The notes: generated from the sequence alone by a model not told the origin. Counted from the stretch's first letter, positions 9,755 to 20,585 are shown. The stretch is 64,000 nt of DNA from Gillisella vitis (GCF_001541345.2 NZ_LMVL02000005.1:62001-126000), one strand, 5' to 3'. Program-made: numbers and translations.

Positions 9755-12374
9755 TGTTCACAATCCTCTGCGGAACCACAATGATCTTCTTAGGCGCCTG
9801 CCCTTGAAGAGCGGCTTTGACGGCATCCAGATCGAGCACCGCTTGGCTGACGGCATTCTGATCCGCATCGCGCGCAATTGTCAATTCGGCCTTCTTCTTG
9901 CCGTTGATCTGCACCGGCATGACCACTTCGTTTTCCGCCACCAATTCAGCGTCGAAAACCGGCCAATCCGCTTCCGCTACCATCCCTGAATGGCCCAGTA
10001 CCGCCCAGCATTCCTCGGCCAGATGCGGCATCATCGGAGCAATGATTTGGATCAGTATGTCCGTGGCGTTGCGCACCGCAGCGGCGAAGTCAGCATCGGC
10101 CTGTCCAGATGCCACCTGCGTCAGCGGGGCTGCCAGAGCATTGAGCAACTCGTAAATCCGCGCCACGGCCTTGTTAAAGGCCAGTTTGTCCAGATCTGCG
10201 CCGACAGCCTGCAAGGTCTTGTGGGCAACCTGGGAAACCGCCCTACCCGCACCATCCTTAGCCGGAGTCGATGCAGAGGTTCTCAGCACGTCGGCAGCCT
10301 CGGAAACCAGCCGCCAAAGCCGCTGGACGAAGCGGTGCGATCCTTCGATACCGGCTTCCGACCAGATCACGTCGCGATCCGGTGGTGAATCAGACAGAAC
10401 GAAAAAGCGGGCGGTATCGGCACCGTAGGAGCCCAGAATATCGTCGGGGTCGATGACGTTCTTTTTCGACTTCGACATTTTTTCGACGGAGCCAATTGTC
10501 ACTTCCTCGCCGGAGGACAGAAGGAAGGCGCGGCGTGTGCTATCGACATCCTCGACGCGGATATCCGCAGGCGCGACCCATTCGCCATTCGTGCCGCTAC
10601 CAAGACGGTAGGTCTCGTGGACGACCATGCCCTGGGTAAACAGACCTTTGAAAGGCTCGTTGACGGCCACATGGCCGGTCTCGCGCATGGCTCGGGTGAA
10701 AAAGCGGGAGTAGAGCAGGTGCAGGATCGCATGCTCGATGCCGCCGATATATTGATCGACTGGCAGCCAATGATTGGCCACAGCCGGATCGGTCGGCTTG
10801 TCTTCCCATGGTGCGGTGAAACGGGTGTAATACCAGCTGGAATCGACAAATGTGTCCATCGTATCGGTTTCACGCCGGGCTGGCTTGCCACAGCACGGGC
10901 AGGAAACGTTGCGCCAGGTCGGGTGGCGGTCCAGCGGGTTGCCAGGTACGTCGAAAGTGACATCATCCGGCAGCTTGACTGGCAAATCCTGTTTCGGAAC
11001 CGGAACAACACCACAGTCATCACAGTGAATAACCGGGATCGGGCAGCCCCAATAGCGCTGGCGTGATACGCCCCAGTCGCGCAGGCGGAAATTCACCCGG
11101 CGCTCTGCGACAGGTTCATTGCCGAGCTGTGCAGCGGTGAGTTTTCCTGCGACGACATCGAAGGCTTGCTGTGTCGTCAAGCCGTCCAGAAAGCGGGAAT
11201 TGATCATCACGCCGTCACCGTCATAGGCGGTATCGCCAACGGTAAAGCTTGCGGCGTCACCATCTTTCGGCATGACGACCGGCACGATCGGCAAACCGTA
11301 TTTGCGGGCGAAATCCAGGTCGCGCTGGTCTCCGGACGGGCAGGCGAAGATCGCGCCCGTGCCATAGTCCATCAGCACGAAATTGGCGATATAGACTGGT
11401 AATTCCCAGCTGGGATCGAGCGGATGCTTGACCTTGATGCCGGTGTCCAAGCCCTTTTTTTCGGCGGTTTCCAGCGCAGCAAGCGAGGTCCCTGCCCTGC
11501 GGCATTCGTCGCAGAAGGCAGCGATGTCGCTGGATGTTTCCGACAGTGCCTTGGCCAGCGGATGGTCGGCGGCGATTGCCAGGAAGCTGGCGCCGAACAG
11601 TGTGTCAGGGCGGGTCGTATAGACCTGCACGTCGGTAAAGCCCTGCGGGCCGGTGCCAGCTGCGATCTCCCAGCGAATGGCCAGGCCTTCGGAGCGACCG
11701 ATCCAGTTCTTCTGCATCAGCCGAACCTTTTCCGGCCAGTGATCCAGCGTGTCCAGGGCGTCCAGCAGATCCTGGGCGAAATCGGTGATCTTGAAGAACC
11801 ATTGCGTCAGTTCGCGTTGCTCGACTAGTGCGCCGGAGCGCCAGCCACGGCCATCGATCACCTGTTCATTGGCCAGAACCGTTTGATCGACCGGGTCCCA
11901 GTTAACCTTGGACTGCTTGCGATAGACCAGGCCCTTTTCCATCATGTCGAGGAAGAGATATTGCTGGCGTTGGTAATATTCGACATCGCAGGTGGCGAAT
12001 TCACGCGACCAGTCCAGCGACAGGCCCATGGATTTCAGCTGGGCGCGCATGGAGGCGATGTTCTGATAGGTCCAGTCCTTGGGATGAACCTTGTTCTGCA
12101 TGGCGGCGTTTTCGGCTGGCATGCCGAAAGCGTCCCAACCCATCGGATGCAGAACGTTATAGCCGCGGGCGCGTTTGTAGCGAGCCACAACATCGCCCAT
12201 GGCATAATTGCGCACATGGCCAATATGAATGCGGCCAGACGGGTAGGGGAACATCTCGAGTACGTAGTATTTTTCGCGAGGATCGTCGTTATCGGTCTCG
12301 AAGATTTTCGCTTCAGACCATTTTTCCTGCCAACGAGGTTCCGCATCGCGCGGATTGTAACGTTCTGTACTCAT
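9744..12374 (-). CDS. leuS: Leucyl-tRNA synthetase
   Basis: Class I aminoacyl-tRNA synthetase of 876 residues, charging tRNA-Leu. HIGH signature at 50-53 ([17 protein letters not shown]), editing domain in the middle (the conserved [12 protein letters not shown] threonine-rich segment), the KMSKS loop near residue 632 (KMSKSKKNV), then the anticodon-binding helical domain and a C-terminal domain ending [15 protein letters not shown]. First gene of the minus-strand run leading to lptE and holA, divergent from the YggS gene. Confidence 0.97.
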   Translation of the reverse strand: MSTERYNPRDAEPRWQEKWSEAKIFETDNDDPREKYYVLEMFPYPSGRIHIGHVRNYAMGDVVARYKRARGYNVLHPMGWDAFGMPAENAAMQNKVHPKDWTYQNIASMRAQLKSMGLSLDWSREFATCDVEYYQRQQYLFLDMMEKGLVYRKQSKVNWDPVDQTVLANEQVIDGRGWRSGALVEQRELTQWFFKITDFAQDLLDALDTLDHWPEKVRLMQKNWIGRSEGLAIRWEIAAGTGPQGFTDVQVYTTRPDTLFGASFLAIAADHPLAKALSETSSDIAAFCDECRRAGTSLAALETAEKKGLDTGIKVKHPLDPSWELPVYIANFVLMDYGTGAIFACPSGDQRDLDFARKYGLPIVPVVMPKDGDAASFTVGDTAYDGDGVMINSRFLDGLTTQQAFDVVAGKLTAAQLGNEPVAERRVNFRLRDWGVSRQRYWGCPIPVIHCDDCGVVPVPKQDLPVKLPDDVTFDVPGNPLDRHPTWRNVSCPCCGKPARRETDTMDTFVDSSWYYTRFTAPWEDKPTDPAVANHWLPVDQYIGGIEHAILHLLYSRFFTRAMRETGHVAVNEPFKGLFTQGMVVHETYRLGSGTNGEWVAPADIRVEDVDSTRRAFLLSSGEEVTIGSVEKMSKSKKNVIDPDDILGSYGADTARFFVLSDSPPDRDVIWSEAGIEGSHRFVQRLWRLVSEAADVLRTSASTPAKDGAGRAVSQVAHKTLQAVGADLDKLAFNKAVARIYELLNALAAPLTQVASGQADADFAAAVRNATDILIQIIAPMMPHLAEECWAVLGHSGMVAEADWPVFDAELVAENEVVMPVQINGKKKAELTIARDADQNAVSQAVLDLDAVKAALQGQAPKKIIVVPQRIVNIVV

Positions 12375-12519
12375 GGGATGCTACGTCCGGATTGCTTGAA
12401 AATTTGGGTGGACCTTCACCATGAAACAGCCCTAGCGTCAAGGTTTTGCGCCGGAATCGGGCCAGTCTGGGGCGCATTCCTTGCTGCGGTGCCGATAATG
12501 CGCTTGCAAGCCTCTTGCC

Positions 12520-12541
12520 TTTCGCGGCCAGTGCCGCGAAA
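12520..12541 (+). other. Hairpin in the leader of the YggS gene
   Basis: TTTCGCGGC, loop CAGT, GCCGCGAAA: a perfect 9-bp stem 33 bp before the start codon, in the 200-bp divergent gap shared with leuS. No T-tract on either strand; role unknown. Confidence 0.4.
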
Positions 12542-12574
12542 ACAGGCGGAATTTCAAAATATGGATGGCTGGCG

Positions 12575-13234
12575 ATGACCATTGAAGAACGACTGGATGA
12601 GGTGCGGACCCGGATCGCCGCTGCGGCCCGCGAAGCTGATCGGACCCCGGCGGCGGTGACGCTGGTCGCCGTTTCCAAAACCTTCGATGCGGAGGCGATC
12701 CGCCCGGTCATCCTACATGGCCAGCGGGTGTTCGGTGAAAACCGGGTGCAGGAATCGCAAGGAAAATGGCCGGAGCTGAAAGCCGAAACACCTGGGATCG
12801 AACTGCATCTGATCGGACCTTTGCAATCCAACAAGGCAGCGGAAGCCGTGGCGCTGTTCGATGTGATCGAAACGGTGGACCGGGAAAAGATAGCGCGCGC
12901 GCTGGCCGAGGAAATGGCCAAGCAGGACCGCCGTCTGCGGCTTTATGTGCAGGTCAATACCGGGTTGGAGCCGCAAAAGGCGGGCATTGCCCCGCAGGAC
13001 ACGGTGGATTTCGTCACGCTTTGCCGGTCGGAACTCGGCCTCGATATTGTCGGACTGATGTGCATTCCGCCAGCCGATGAAAATCCCGGGCCACATTTCG
13101 CTCTTCTGGCGAAGCTGGCCGGGCAATGCGGCGTCGAGCGTCTTTCGATGGGCATGTCAGGTGATTATGAGACGGCTATTGCCTTTGGCGCCACCAGTGT
13201 GCGGGTGGGATCGGCGATTTTCGGCCATCGCTGA
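12575..13234 (+). CDS. YggS-family pyridoxal phosphate homeostasis protein
   Basis: 219-residue single-domain alanine-racemase-like barrel that binds PLP and buffers vitamin B6 levels. The PLP lysine is K35 in VAVSKTFDAEAI; GENRVQE and LHLIGPLQSNKA are family signatures, and MGMSGDYETAIAFGATSVRVG near the C-terminus holds the phosphate-binding residues. The frame is open further upstream, but similarity starts at MTIEERLDEV, so ATG 12575 is chosen. Divergent from leuS; followed by a bidirectional terminator shared with trcR. Confidence 0.93.
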   Translation: MTIEERLDEVRTRIAAAAREADRTPAAVTLVAVSKTFDAEAIRPVILHGQRVFGENRVQESQGKWPELKAETPGIELHLIGPLQSNKAAEAVALFDVIETVDREKIARALAEEMAKQDRRLRLYVQVNTGLEPQKAGIAPQDTVDFVTLCRSELGLDIVGLMCIPPADENPGPHFALLAKLAGQCGVERLSMGMSGDYETAIAFGATSVRVGSAIFGHR

Positions 13235-13269
13235 GTACTGTTGATTTCACCAACAAAACCCTCAAAACA

Positions 13270-13297
13270 AAACCCCGGGGCTGAGCCACCGGGGTTT
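13270..13297. terminator. Bidirectional terminator between yggS-type gene and trcR
   Basis: AAACCCCGG (13270-13278) pairs with CCGGGGTTT (13289-13297), with a small inner GGC/GCC stem. TTTGAATTTT follows on the plus strand and TTGTTTTG on the minus strand. Confidence 0.85.
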
Positions 13298-13323
13298 GAA
13301 TTTTCCAACGCTGATATGCCGGA

Positions 13324-14019
13324 TCAATACTGATCGTCTTCTTCTTCGGGAGTGGTCGATTTCAGCGATTGCAGCTTCTTGAACACCGCATTGGCGTCGA
13401 TTTCCTTTTCCTCTTCCTGGGCGTAGAAATCGAGATGTTCGGTCTGCGATGCCGATTGCAGGGTGGCACCAAGCTCGGCAGCGGTCGGCAGAGGCCGGCC
13501 CTTCGAGGCCTTTTCCACTTCCATGTCCAGATCGATCTGGCTGCACAGGCCAAGCGTCACAGGGTCCATCGGTGCGAGATTGGCCGAATTCCAGTGGCTG
13601 CGGTCGCGGATCTGCTCAATCGTGCTCTTGGTGGTGCCGACCAGCCGGGAAATCTGCGCATCCTTCAGTTCAGGATGATTGCGCACCAGCCAGAGAATGG
13701 CGTTCGGGCGGTCCTGACGCTTGGAGACCGGCGTATAGCGGGGGCCACGGCGCTTCGAATCAGGCACGCGCACCTTTGGCTCGGAAATCTTCAGCTTGTG
13801 GGCAATGTCTTTTTCGCCGCGCGCGATCTCGTCGCGGGAAAGCTGGCCGGTGGCAATGGGATCAAGACCCTTGATGCCTTGTGCGGCTTCGCCATCGGCA
13901 ATGGCTTTTACCTCAAGCGGGTGCAGCTTGCAGAACTGGGCGATCTGCTCGAATGACAGCGCCGTATTGTCTACGAGCCATACGGCCGTTGCCTTTGGCA
14001 TAAGCAGTGTCTGGGCCAT
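13324..14019 (-). CDS. trcR: Cell-cycle transcriptional regulator TrcR (DUF1013)
   Basis: 231-residue protein of the DUF1013 family, found across alpha-proteobacteria and named TrcR, a regulator linked to the CtrA cell-cycle network. It begins MAQTLLMPKATAVWLVDNTA and contains two helix-turn-helix-like stretches (SFEQIAQFCKLHPLEVKAI and DAQISRLVGTTKSTIEQIRD), with acidic low-complexity sequence at the C-terminus (TTPEEEDDQY). ATG 14019 is chosen because family similarity begins there, although the frame runs on upstream. Divergent from acsA. Confidence 0.88.
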   Translation of the reverse strand: MAQTLLMPKATAVWLVDNTALSFEQIAQFCKLHPLEVKAIADGEAAQGIKGLDPIATGQLSRDEIARGEKDIAHKLKISEPKVRVPDSKRRGPRYTPVSKRQDRPNAILWLVRNHPELKDAQISRLVGTTKSTIEQIRDRSHWNSANLAPMDPVTLGLCSQIDLDMEVEKASKGRPLPTAAELGATLQSASQTEHLDFYAQEEEKEIDANAVFKKLQSLKSTTPEEEDDQY

Positions 14020-14185
14020 GCAATTACAATCCTTCTGTAGGTACGCGCCGTCGGGCGCGAGCCGTGGATACAACCAGAATTTCCGGGAAATCACCGGCTA
14101 TATACGCCGGTTGACGCAGAAATGCAATTCTTTGAAAGACAAATGACCTTTGTCTAATTGCCGCCATGTGGCGACCTGATAAGAA

Positions 14186-14236
14186 TTGACAGTATGACAC
14201 CTATATCATGATGCAGAGCCACTGCACCGCATCATG
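14186..14236 (+). promoter_or_regulatory. Candidate acsA control region with dyad
   Basis: TTGACA (14186-14191) resembles a -35 box, but no good -10 lies at the right distance. CATGATGC (14207-14214) and GCATCATG (14229-14236) form a perfect 8-bp inverted repeat 73 bp before the acsA start, a possible operator. Function is inference. Confidence 0.4.
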
Positions 14237-14308
14237 CCAGGTCGCATGTTGAGAGAGGTGAGGAGCTCTCCGCAGCCTGTCATGGCTGCGTCACATCAGG
14301 AGGAATTC

Positions 14309-16264
14309 ATGTCTGCGAAGACCTATCCCGTTTTAAAGGCCGCCAAGGCCCAGGCTTTGATCGATAACGACAAATACCTGAAATGGTACGAGGAAAGCAT
14401 TGAGGAGCCGGAGAAATTCTGGTCCAAGCACGGCAAGCGGATCGATTGGTTCAAGCCATATACCAAGGCCAAGAACACCAGTTTCAAGGGCAAGGTACCG
14501 ATCAAATGGTTCGAGGACGGGCTGACCAATGTCTCCTATAATTGCATCGACCGGCATCTGAAAACCCACGGTGAGCGCACCGCGATCATCTGGGAAGGGG
14601 ACAATCCCTATATCGACAAGCGTATCACCTATAATCAGCTTTATGACAATGTCTGCCGGCTCGCCAATGTGCTGAAAGCGCATGGCGTTAAGAAAGGCGA
14701 CCGCGTCACCATCTATATGCCGATGGTGCCGGAAGCGACCTACGCCATGCTGGCGTGTTCGCGTATCGGTGCTGTGCATTCGGTGGTGTTTGGCGGTTTT
14801 TCGCCTGAAGCGCTGGCTGGCCGGATCGTCGATTGTGAATCGACCTTCGTGATCACCTGTGACGAAGGGGTGCGCGGCGGCAAGCCGGTGGCGCTCAAGG
14901 AAAACACCGATGTCGCCATCGACATTGCGGCGAAACAATATGTCATCGTCAACAAGGTGTTGGTGGTGCGCCGTACGGGCGGCAAGGTCGGCTGGGCTCC
15001 GGGGCGCGATCTCTGGTACCATCAGGAAATCGCCAAGGTGAAGCCGGATTGCCCGCCGGTGAAGATGAAGGCGGAAGATCCGCTGTTCATTCTCTACACG
15101 TCCGGCTCCACCGGTAAGCCAAAGGGCGTGCTGCACACGACCGGTGGCTATCTCGTCTATGCGGCGATGACCCACGAATATGTGTTCGATTACAAGGACG
15201 GCGAGATATTCTGGTGCTCGGCAGACGTGGGCTGGGTCACCGGCCATTCCTATATCGTCTATGGGCCGCTCGCCAATTGCGCGACGACGGTGATGTTCGA
15301 AGGCGTGCCGAATTTCCCCGACCAGGGACGGTTCTGGGAAATCATCGACAAGCACAAGGTCAATATTTTCTATACCGCGCCCACCGCCATCCGCTCGCTG
15401 ATGGGGGCCGGAGACGATTTCGTCAAGCGTTCCTCGCGCTCCAGCCTGCGATTGCTGGGCTCGGTCGGTGAGCCAATCAATCCGGAAGCCTGGGAATGGT
15501 ATTATAACGTGGTCGGCGATCAGCGCTGCCCGATTGTCGATACCTGGTGGCAGACCGAGACTGGCGGCATTCTCATCAGCCCCCTGCCCGGCGCCACGGA
15601 TCTCAAGCCCGGTTCCGCGACCCGGCCGTTCTTCGGCGTCAAGCCGGAGCTGGTGGACAATGAAGGCAAGGTGCTGGAAGGGGCGGCCGACGGCAATCTT
15701 TGCCTGATCGACAGCTGGCCGGGACAGGCGCGGACGATTTACGGCGACCACAATCGCTTCGTTCAGACCTATTTTTCGACCTATAAAGGTAAATATTTCA
15801 CCGGCGACGGCTGCCGTCGTGACGAGGACGGCTATTACTGGATCACCGGTCGCGTCGATGACGTGCTGAATGTCTCCGGCCACCGTCTGGGGACTGCCGA
15901 GGTGGAATCGGCACTGGTTTCCCATCATCTGGTTTCAGAGGCTGCCGTGGTCGGTTATCCGCATGGCATCAAGGGTCAGGGCATTTATTGCTATGTCACG
16001 CTGATGGCGGGCCATGAGGGCAATGAAGACTTGCGCCAGACATTGGTGAAACATGTTCGGTCCGAAATCGGCCCGATTGCGGCTCCTGACAAGATCCAGT
16101 TTGCCCCCGGCCTGCCGAAAACCCGATCCGGTAAGATCATGCGTCGTATCCTTCGCAAGATCGCCGAGGACGATTTCGGCGCGCTGGGCGATACCTCGAC
16201 GCTCGCCGATCCTGGCGTTGTCGACGACCTGATTGCCAACCGGCAGAACAAGGCATCCGCCTGA
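14309..16264 (+). CDS. acsA: Acetyl-CoA synthetase
   Basis: AMP-forming acetate:CoA ligase, 651 residues, feeding acetate into central metabolism through acetyl-AMP. The adenylate-forming core motif [14 protein letters not shown] begins near residue 263. WWQTETGG follows in the middle, and the catalytic, acetylatable lysine is K609 in [10 protein letters not shown] (the same number as in the Salmonella enzyme). AGGAGG just upstream fixes the start at ATG 14309. Monocistronic, divergent from trcR; supplies acetyl-CoA also used by phaA at the far end of the window. Confidence 0.97.
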   Translation: MSAKTYPVLKAAKAQALIDNDKYLKWYEESIEEPEKFWSKHGKRIDWFKPYTKAKNTSFKGKVPIKWFEDGLTNVSYNCIDRHLKTHGERTAIIWEGDNPYIDKRITYNQLYDNVCRLANVLKAHGVKKGDRVTIYMPMVPEATYAMLACSRIGAVHSVVFGGFSPEALAGRIVDCESTFVITCDEGVRGGKPVALKENTDVAIDIAAKQYVIVNKVLVVRRTGGKVGWAPGRDLWYHQEIAKVKPDCPPVKMKAEDPLFILYTSGSTGKPKGVLHTTGGYLVYAAMTHEYVFDYKDGEIFWCSADVGWVTGHSYIVYGPLANCATTVMFEGVPNFPDQGRFWEIIDKHKVNIFYTAPTAIRSLMGAGDDFVKRSSRSSLRLLGSVGEPINPEAWEWYYNVVGDQRCPIVDTWWQTETGGILISPLPGATDLKPGSATRPFFGVKPELVDNEGKVLEGAADGNLCLIDSWPGQARTIYGDHNRFVQTYFSTYKGKYFTGDGCRRDEDGYYWITGRVDDVLNVSGHRLGTAEVESALVSHHLVSEAAVVGYPHGIKGQGIYCYVTLMAGHEGNEDLRQTLVKHVRSEIGPIAAPDKIQFAPGLPKTRSGKIMRRILRKIAEDDFGALGDTSTLADPGVVDDLIANRQNKASA

Positions 16265-16314
16265 GACTATTTCTCTCAGGCTTTGCAAAGGGGGCGGGGT
16301 CTCTCCGCCCCTTT
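16259..16314 (+). terminator. Tandem hairpins after acsA
   Basis: First stem GCCTGAGA (16259-16266) / TCTCAGGC (16274-16281), including the acsA stop codon, followed by TTTG. Second stem AAAGGGG-type arm (16287-16299) with CCGCCCCTTT (16305-16314). Together they are a likely transcription end; the T-tracts are short. Confidence 0.6.
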
Positions 16315-16586
16315 ACCAAGCCGCTCACGCATTCTCGCTGTGAACGAATAAGAAAATGAACTGTCGGCTTCAATGGCAGTTCATATTACCAGCATTTTCA
16401 AGCGGAACTGGCCGGGTTTTGAATGGCACTCGTAAAGTGCAATTAAACAGACTATATGGGGGATCTTACTGCGGAACGACCCTTACCTGACCTTCGAGCC
16501 GGTCGGTGACAGGCCTCCACAGTCCATTCGAGTGTTATGGCGGGTGCGCGATGTCAGTCCTGCGCGGCGCTGTAGTAGGAGTTCCC
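16265..16586. other. acsA to metallopeptidase gap
   Basis: 322 bp. It holds the acsA terminator hairpins at its left end. The rest has no gene or obvious motif; the promoter of the metallopeptidase gene should be here. Confidence 0.4.
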
Positions 16587-17030
16587 ATGGCCCGGGTAGA
16601 CCAATCCGACGACTGGCGCGAAAAACACGCGCCGACCATCAGCACGTTCGAGTCGCTGGCAATCGAAGCTTTCGGCAATTTACCGAAGGAATTTCGCGAC
16701 CTGACCGGAAACCTGATCATCGAGATTGCCGATTTTCCTACCGACGACGTGTTTGAAGACATGGCCCTCGAAACGCCCTTCGATCTGTTGGGCCTGTTCG
16801 AAGGGCGCGGCATTTCCGAGCGTTTCAGCATGGAAACCGGCGAGGTGCCAAATAAAATCACCCTCTATCGCCGCCCCATTCTCGACTATTGGGCCGAAAA
16901 TGAGGAAACACTGGGCGATATCGTCACCCATGTGCTGATCCACGAGATCGGCCATCATTTCGGTCTGTCCGACGATGATATGGAGCGGATCGAGGAAAGC
17001 GTTGACGACGGAATGGCCGACCGGTCGTAA
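16587..17030 (+). CDS. Minimal zinc metallopeptidase (DUF1025-type)
   Basis: 147-residue protein of the small metallopeptidase family PF06262 (zincin-like, formerly DUF1025). The zinc motif HEIGHHFGLSDDDME begins at His119 (H119-E-x-x-H123) and sits at the C-terminus, as in the family. Preceding segments FGNLPKEFRDLTGNLIIEI and LLGLFEGRG are also typical. GTAGGAG precedes ATG 16587; the open frame extends upstream but without family similarity. Substrate unknown. Convergent with pyc. Confidence 0.85.
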   Translation: MARVDQSDDWREKHAPTISTFESLAIEAFGNLPKEFRDLTGNLIIEIADFPTDDVFEDMALETPFDLLGLFEGRGISERFSMETGEVPNKITLYRRPILDYWAENEETLGDIVTHVLIHEIGHHFGLSDDDMERIEESVDDGMADRS

Positions 17031-17068
17031 CGTCTGCAAAATTTCGAAGAAAAAGTTTTCGCGATAAG

Positions 17069-17107
17069 GGCGGCGCACTCTGATGGGCGCGCCGCCGCTT
17101 TGTTTGT
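17069..17107 (+). terminator. Terminator after the metallopeptidase gene
   Basis: GGCGGCGC (17069-17076) and GCGCCGCC (17089-17096) form an 8-bp stem with a 12-base loop, followed by the T-rich GCTTTGTTTGTT. It reaches the pyc stop codon. Confidence 0.7.
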
Positions 17108-20100
17108 TATGCCTCAAGGCCAATCAGCAGATCCTTGGCGTCGATCTGGTCACCGGCCTTCACCAGCACTTCGGCAATCTTGCCATCGCGTTCGGCATGC
17201 AGCGCGGTTTCCATCTTCATTGCTTCGATAGAGAGCAGCACGTCTCCGGCTTTTACAGACTGCCCTGCCGAGACAAAGACCCGCGAGATGACACCGGGCA
17301 TCGGCGCGCCGATATGGGCGGCATTGGCGGCCTCCGCCTTACGGCGGGCGGCGGCCCCTGAAGCCCCATGGCTGCGGTCCGGCACCTTGATACGGCGTGG
17401 CTGACCGTTCAGCTCGAAAAACATCGTCACCAGGCCCTGGGCATCGGGAGCACTGGCGGCCTGGTTGACGATGACCAGCGTCTTGCCTTTTTCGATTTCG
17501 GCAAACAATTCCTCGCCGTCGCCCATGCCGTAGAAATAGGAATGGGTCGGCAGGACCGAGACCGGGCCATAGGTATCGGAGGCCAGGGCGAAATCCGTGA
17601 ACACCTTCGGATACATCAGGTAGGACGCGAATTCGAAATCACTGACACTGCGCTCCAGCTTGTCCTCGATGGTCTTGCGTTCGACATCGAGATCGGCGGG
17701 CGGTAAAAGCGAGCCCGGCACATCCGTATATGGTTTTTCGCCCTTCAACGCCTTCTTTTGCAGGCTCTGCGGCCAGCCGCCGGGTGGTTGCCCGAGGTCA
17801 CCCTTCAGCATCGAGACGACCGAATCGGGGAAGGCAATATCCTTATCCGGATTCTCGACATCGTCCACCGTCAGGTCCTGCGCCACCATCATCAGTGCCA
17901 TATCGCCCACCACCTTGGAAGATGGCGTGACCTTGACGATATCTCCGAACATCTGGTTGACGTCGGCATAGGTCTGCGCCACTTCGTGCCAGCGGGTTTC
18001 CAGCCCCAGCGAACGAGCCTGTTCCTTCAGGTTGGTGAACTGGCCGCCGGGCATTTCATGCAGATAGACTTCGGAGGCTGGACCCTTGAGATCGCTTTCG
18101 AAGGCCGCATATTGGCCGCGGACCGCCTCCCAATAAAAGGAAATGCGACGGATCCATTCCGGATCGATCCCCGGATCGCGTTCGGTCCCGGCCAAAGCCT
18201 CGACGATCGAGCCGAGGCAGGGCTGGGATGTATTGCCCGACAGCGCATCCATAGCCGCATCCACCGCATCCACACCGGCATCAATAGCGGCCAGCACGGT
18301 GGCGGCGGAAATACCCGATGTGTCATGGGTGTGGAAATGGATCGGCAGGCTTGTCGCCTCACGCAGCGCCTTGAACAAGACTTTCGCGGCAGCGGGTTTG
18401 AGCAATCCGGCCATGTCCTTGACGGCGATGATATGGGCGCCTGCCTTCTCCAACTCGGCGGCGAGAGCGGTATAATATTTCAGGTCGTATTTTGGCCGGG
18501 CGCTGTTCAGGAGATCGCCGGTATAGCAGATTGCCGCCTCGCACAGCTTGTTTTCTTCCTGCACGGCGTCCATGGAGACGCGCATATTGTCGACCCAGTT
18601 CAGGCAGTCGAACACCCGGAACAGGTCGATGCCGCCCTTTGCCGCCTGGCGGACGAAATATTTCACGACATTGTCAGGGTAATTGGTATAGCCGACGCCG
18701 TTTGCGCCACGCAGCAGCATTTGCAAGAGCAGGTTGGGTGCACCTTCGCGGATCAGTGCCAACCGCTCCCACGGATCTTCCGTCAGGAACCGCATTGAGA
18801 CGTCAAAGGTTGCGCCGCCCCAGCATTCTAGCGAGAGCAGATTGGGCAGGGCGCGGGCATAGACGCTGGCAATCCGGGCAATGTCATTTGTGCGCATCCG
18901 GGTGGCCAGCAGCGATTGATGGCCGTCGCGCATGGTCGTGTCGGTCAAAAGCACACGCGGTTCGTTGCGCATCCACTCGGCAAAGCCCTTGGGCCCCAGC
19001 GTATCAAGCTTCTGCTTGGTGCCATCGGTGATACTGGCATCAATATAGGGAATGACCGGCTTTGCTGCCTTGTCTGAGGGCTTGGGACGGCCCTTGGTTT
19101 CCGGGTGGCCGTTGACGGTCACGTCGGCCAGATAGGTCAGCAGCTTGGTTGCCCGGTCCTGGCGCTTGACCTGGGCGAACAGTTCCGGCGTGGTATCGAT
19201 GAAGCGTGTCGTATAGGTGTTGTTGCGAAATTTCGGATGGCCGATGATCGCTTCCAGGAAGGTGAGATTGGTGGCGACACCGCGGATACGGAATTCGCGC
19301 AGCGCCCGATCCATTCGGCTGATCGCCTCCTGCGGCGATGCCCCAGCAGCGGTCACTTTCACCAGTAGCGGATCATAAAAACGGGTGATGATCGCGCCGG
19401 TATAGGCGGTGCCGCCATCAAGCCGGATGCCGAAACCTGCCGCCGAGCGATAGGCGGTGATGCGGCCGTAATCGGGAATGAAATTATGCTCCGGGTCCTC
19501 GGTCGTGACGCGGCATTGCAGGGCATGGCCATGCAGGCGGATGTCTTCTTGGCGGGGAACGCCCGATTCCGGCGTGCCGATGGCAAAGCCTTCGAGGATG
19601 TGGATCTGCGCCTTGACGATGTCGATACCGGTCACCACTTCGGTGACGGTATGCTCGACCTGGATGCGCGGATTGACCTCGATGAAGTAGAATTTTCCAG
19701 TATCGGCATCCATCAGATATTCGACGGTGCCGGCACCGATATAGCCGGTGGCTCTGGCAATTTTCAGCGAATAGGCGGCAAGTTCCTGGCGCTGCGCCTC
19801 GGAAAGATAGGGGGCCGGTGCTCGTTCCACGACTTTCTGATTGCGGCGCTGCACCGAGCAGTCGCGTTCGAAAAGATGCACGGCATTGCCATGGGTATCG
19901 CCGAGGATCTGGCTTTCGACATGGCGGGCATTTTCCACCAGCTTTTCCAGATAGACTTCATCCTTGCCAAAGGCGGCTTTTGCCTCGCGCTTGGCTTCCG
20001 TCACTTCGCGCGCCAGATCGTTTTCGGAGCGGATCACCCGCATGCCGCGCCCGCCGCCGCCCCAGGACGCCTTGAGCATCAGCGGATAGCCGATCTCGCC

Positions 20101-20568
20101 TGCCATTTTGGCCACGGTGTCCATGTCATCAGGCAGCGGTTCGGTGGCTGGCACCACGGGAACACCCACTTCGACGGCCAGATTGCGGGCGGCGACCTTG
20201 TTGCCCAATTGCCGCATTGTATCCGACGTCGGGCCGATGAAAATCAGGCCTGCATCGTTGCAGGCATCGACAAATTCAGGACTTTCGGACAGGAGGCCAT
20301 AGCCTGGATGGATGGCGTCCGCGCCGGACAGCTTGGCGACACGGATGATTTCCTCGATGGAAAGATAGCTTTCGATCGGGCCGAGATCCCGCTTCAGATG
20401 CGGGCCGCGACCGACCTGATAGCTTTCGTCTGCCTTGAAACGATGCAGGGAGAGCTTGTCCTCCTCAGCCCAGATGGCGACCGTTTTTATGCCGAGTTCA
20501 TTGGCAGCCCGAAACACGCGGATGGCGATTTCGGAGCGATTGGCAACTAGGATCTTGGAAATAGACAA
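17107..20568 (-). CDS. pyc: Pyruvate carboxylase
   Basis: Biotin enzyme of 1153 residues converting pyruvate and bicarbonate to oxaloacetate (anaplerosis, gluconeogenesis). Domains in order: biotin carboxylase with ATP-grasp (about 1-455), carboxyltransferase (about 530-800, with DTTMRDGHQS, AVKDMAGLLKP and the metal-binding HFHTHDTSG near 745), the PYC_OADA domain, and a C-terminal biotinyl domain with AMKME, biotin lysine K1118. The start is a TTG: GAGGAGG sits five bases before it and the frame reads MSISKILVANRSEIAIRVF from there. It follows the LuxR-type gene on the same strand by 106 bp. Confidence 0.97.
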   Translation of the reverse strand: MSISKILVANRSEIAIRVFRAANELGIKTVAIWAEEDKLSLHRFKADESYQVGRGPHLKRDLGPIESYLSIEEIIRVAKLSGADAIHPGYGLLSESPEFVDACNDAGLIFIGPTSDTMRQLGNKVAARNLAVEVGVPVVPATEPLPDDMDTVAKMAGEIGYPLMLKASWGGGGRGMRVIRSENDLAREVTEAKREAKAAFGKDEVYLEKLVENARHVESQILGDTHGNAVHLFERDCSVQRRNQKVVERAPAPYLSEAQRQELAAYSLKIARATGYIGAGTVEYLMDADTGKFYFIEVNPRIQVEHTVTEVVTGIDIVKAQIHILEGFAIGTPESGVPRQEDIRLHGHALQCRVTTEDPEHNFIPDYGRITAYRSAAGFGIRLDGGTAYTGAIITRFYDPLLVKVTAAGASPQEAISRMDRALREFRIRGVATNLTFLEAIIGHPKFRNNTYTTRFIDTTPELFAQVKRQDRATKLLTYLADVTVNGHPETKGRPKPSDKAAKPVIPYIDASITDGTKQKLDTLGPKGFAEWMRNEPRVLLTDTTMRDGHQSLLATRMRTNDIARIASVYARALPNLLSLECWGGATFDVSMRFLTEDPWERLALIREGAPNLLLQMLLRGANGVGYTNYPDNVVKYFVRQAAKGGIDLFRVFDCLNWVDNMRVSMDAVQEENKLCEAAICYTGDLLNSARPKYDLKYYTALAAELEKAGAHIIAVKDMAGLLKPAAAKVLFKALREATSLPIHFHTHDTSGISAATVLAAIDAGVDAVDAAMDALSGNTSQPCLGSIVEALAGTERDPGIDPEWIRRISFYWEAVRGQYAAFESDLKGPASEVYLHEMPGGQFTNLKEQARSLGLETRWHEVAQTYADVNQMFGDIVKVTPSSKVVGDMALMMVAQDLTVDDVENPDKDIAFPDSVVSMLKGDLGQPPGGWPQSLQKKALKGEKPYTDVPGSLLPPADLDVERKTIEDKLERSVSDFEFASYLMYPKVFTDFALASDTYGPVSVLPTHSYFYGMGDGEELFAEIEKGKTLVIVNQAASAPDAQGLVTMFFELNGQPRRIKVPDRSHGASGAAARRKAEAANAAHIGAPMPGVISRVFVSAGQSVKAGDVLLSIEAMKMETALHAERDGKIAEVLVKAGDQIDAKDLLIGLEA

Positions 20569-20585
20569 ATGGGCCTCCTCTTCAT

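Noticed and set aside
12313..12921. 202-codon minus-strand open frame across the leuS/yggS divergent gap
   Set aside because: Overlaps both leuS start and YggS coding sequence, Ser/Arg-rich, no family.
14333..15928. 531-codon minus-strand open frame opposite acsA
   Set aside because: Shadow of a GC-biased third-position gene; composition His/Arg/Asp-rich, no motif, and acsA is certain.
17758..20550. Two 350-codon plus-strand open frames opposite pyc
   Set aside because: Antisense to conserved biotin carboxylase and carboxyltransferase domains; no ribosome sites or families.
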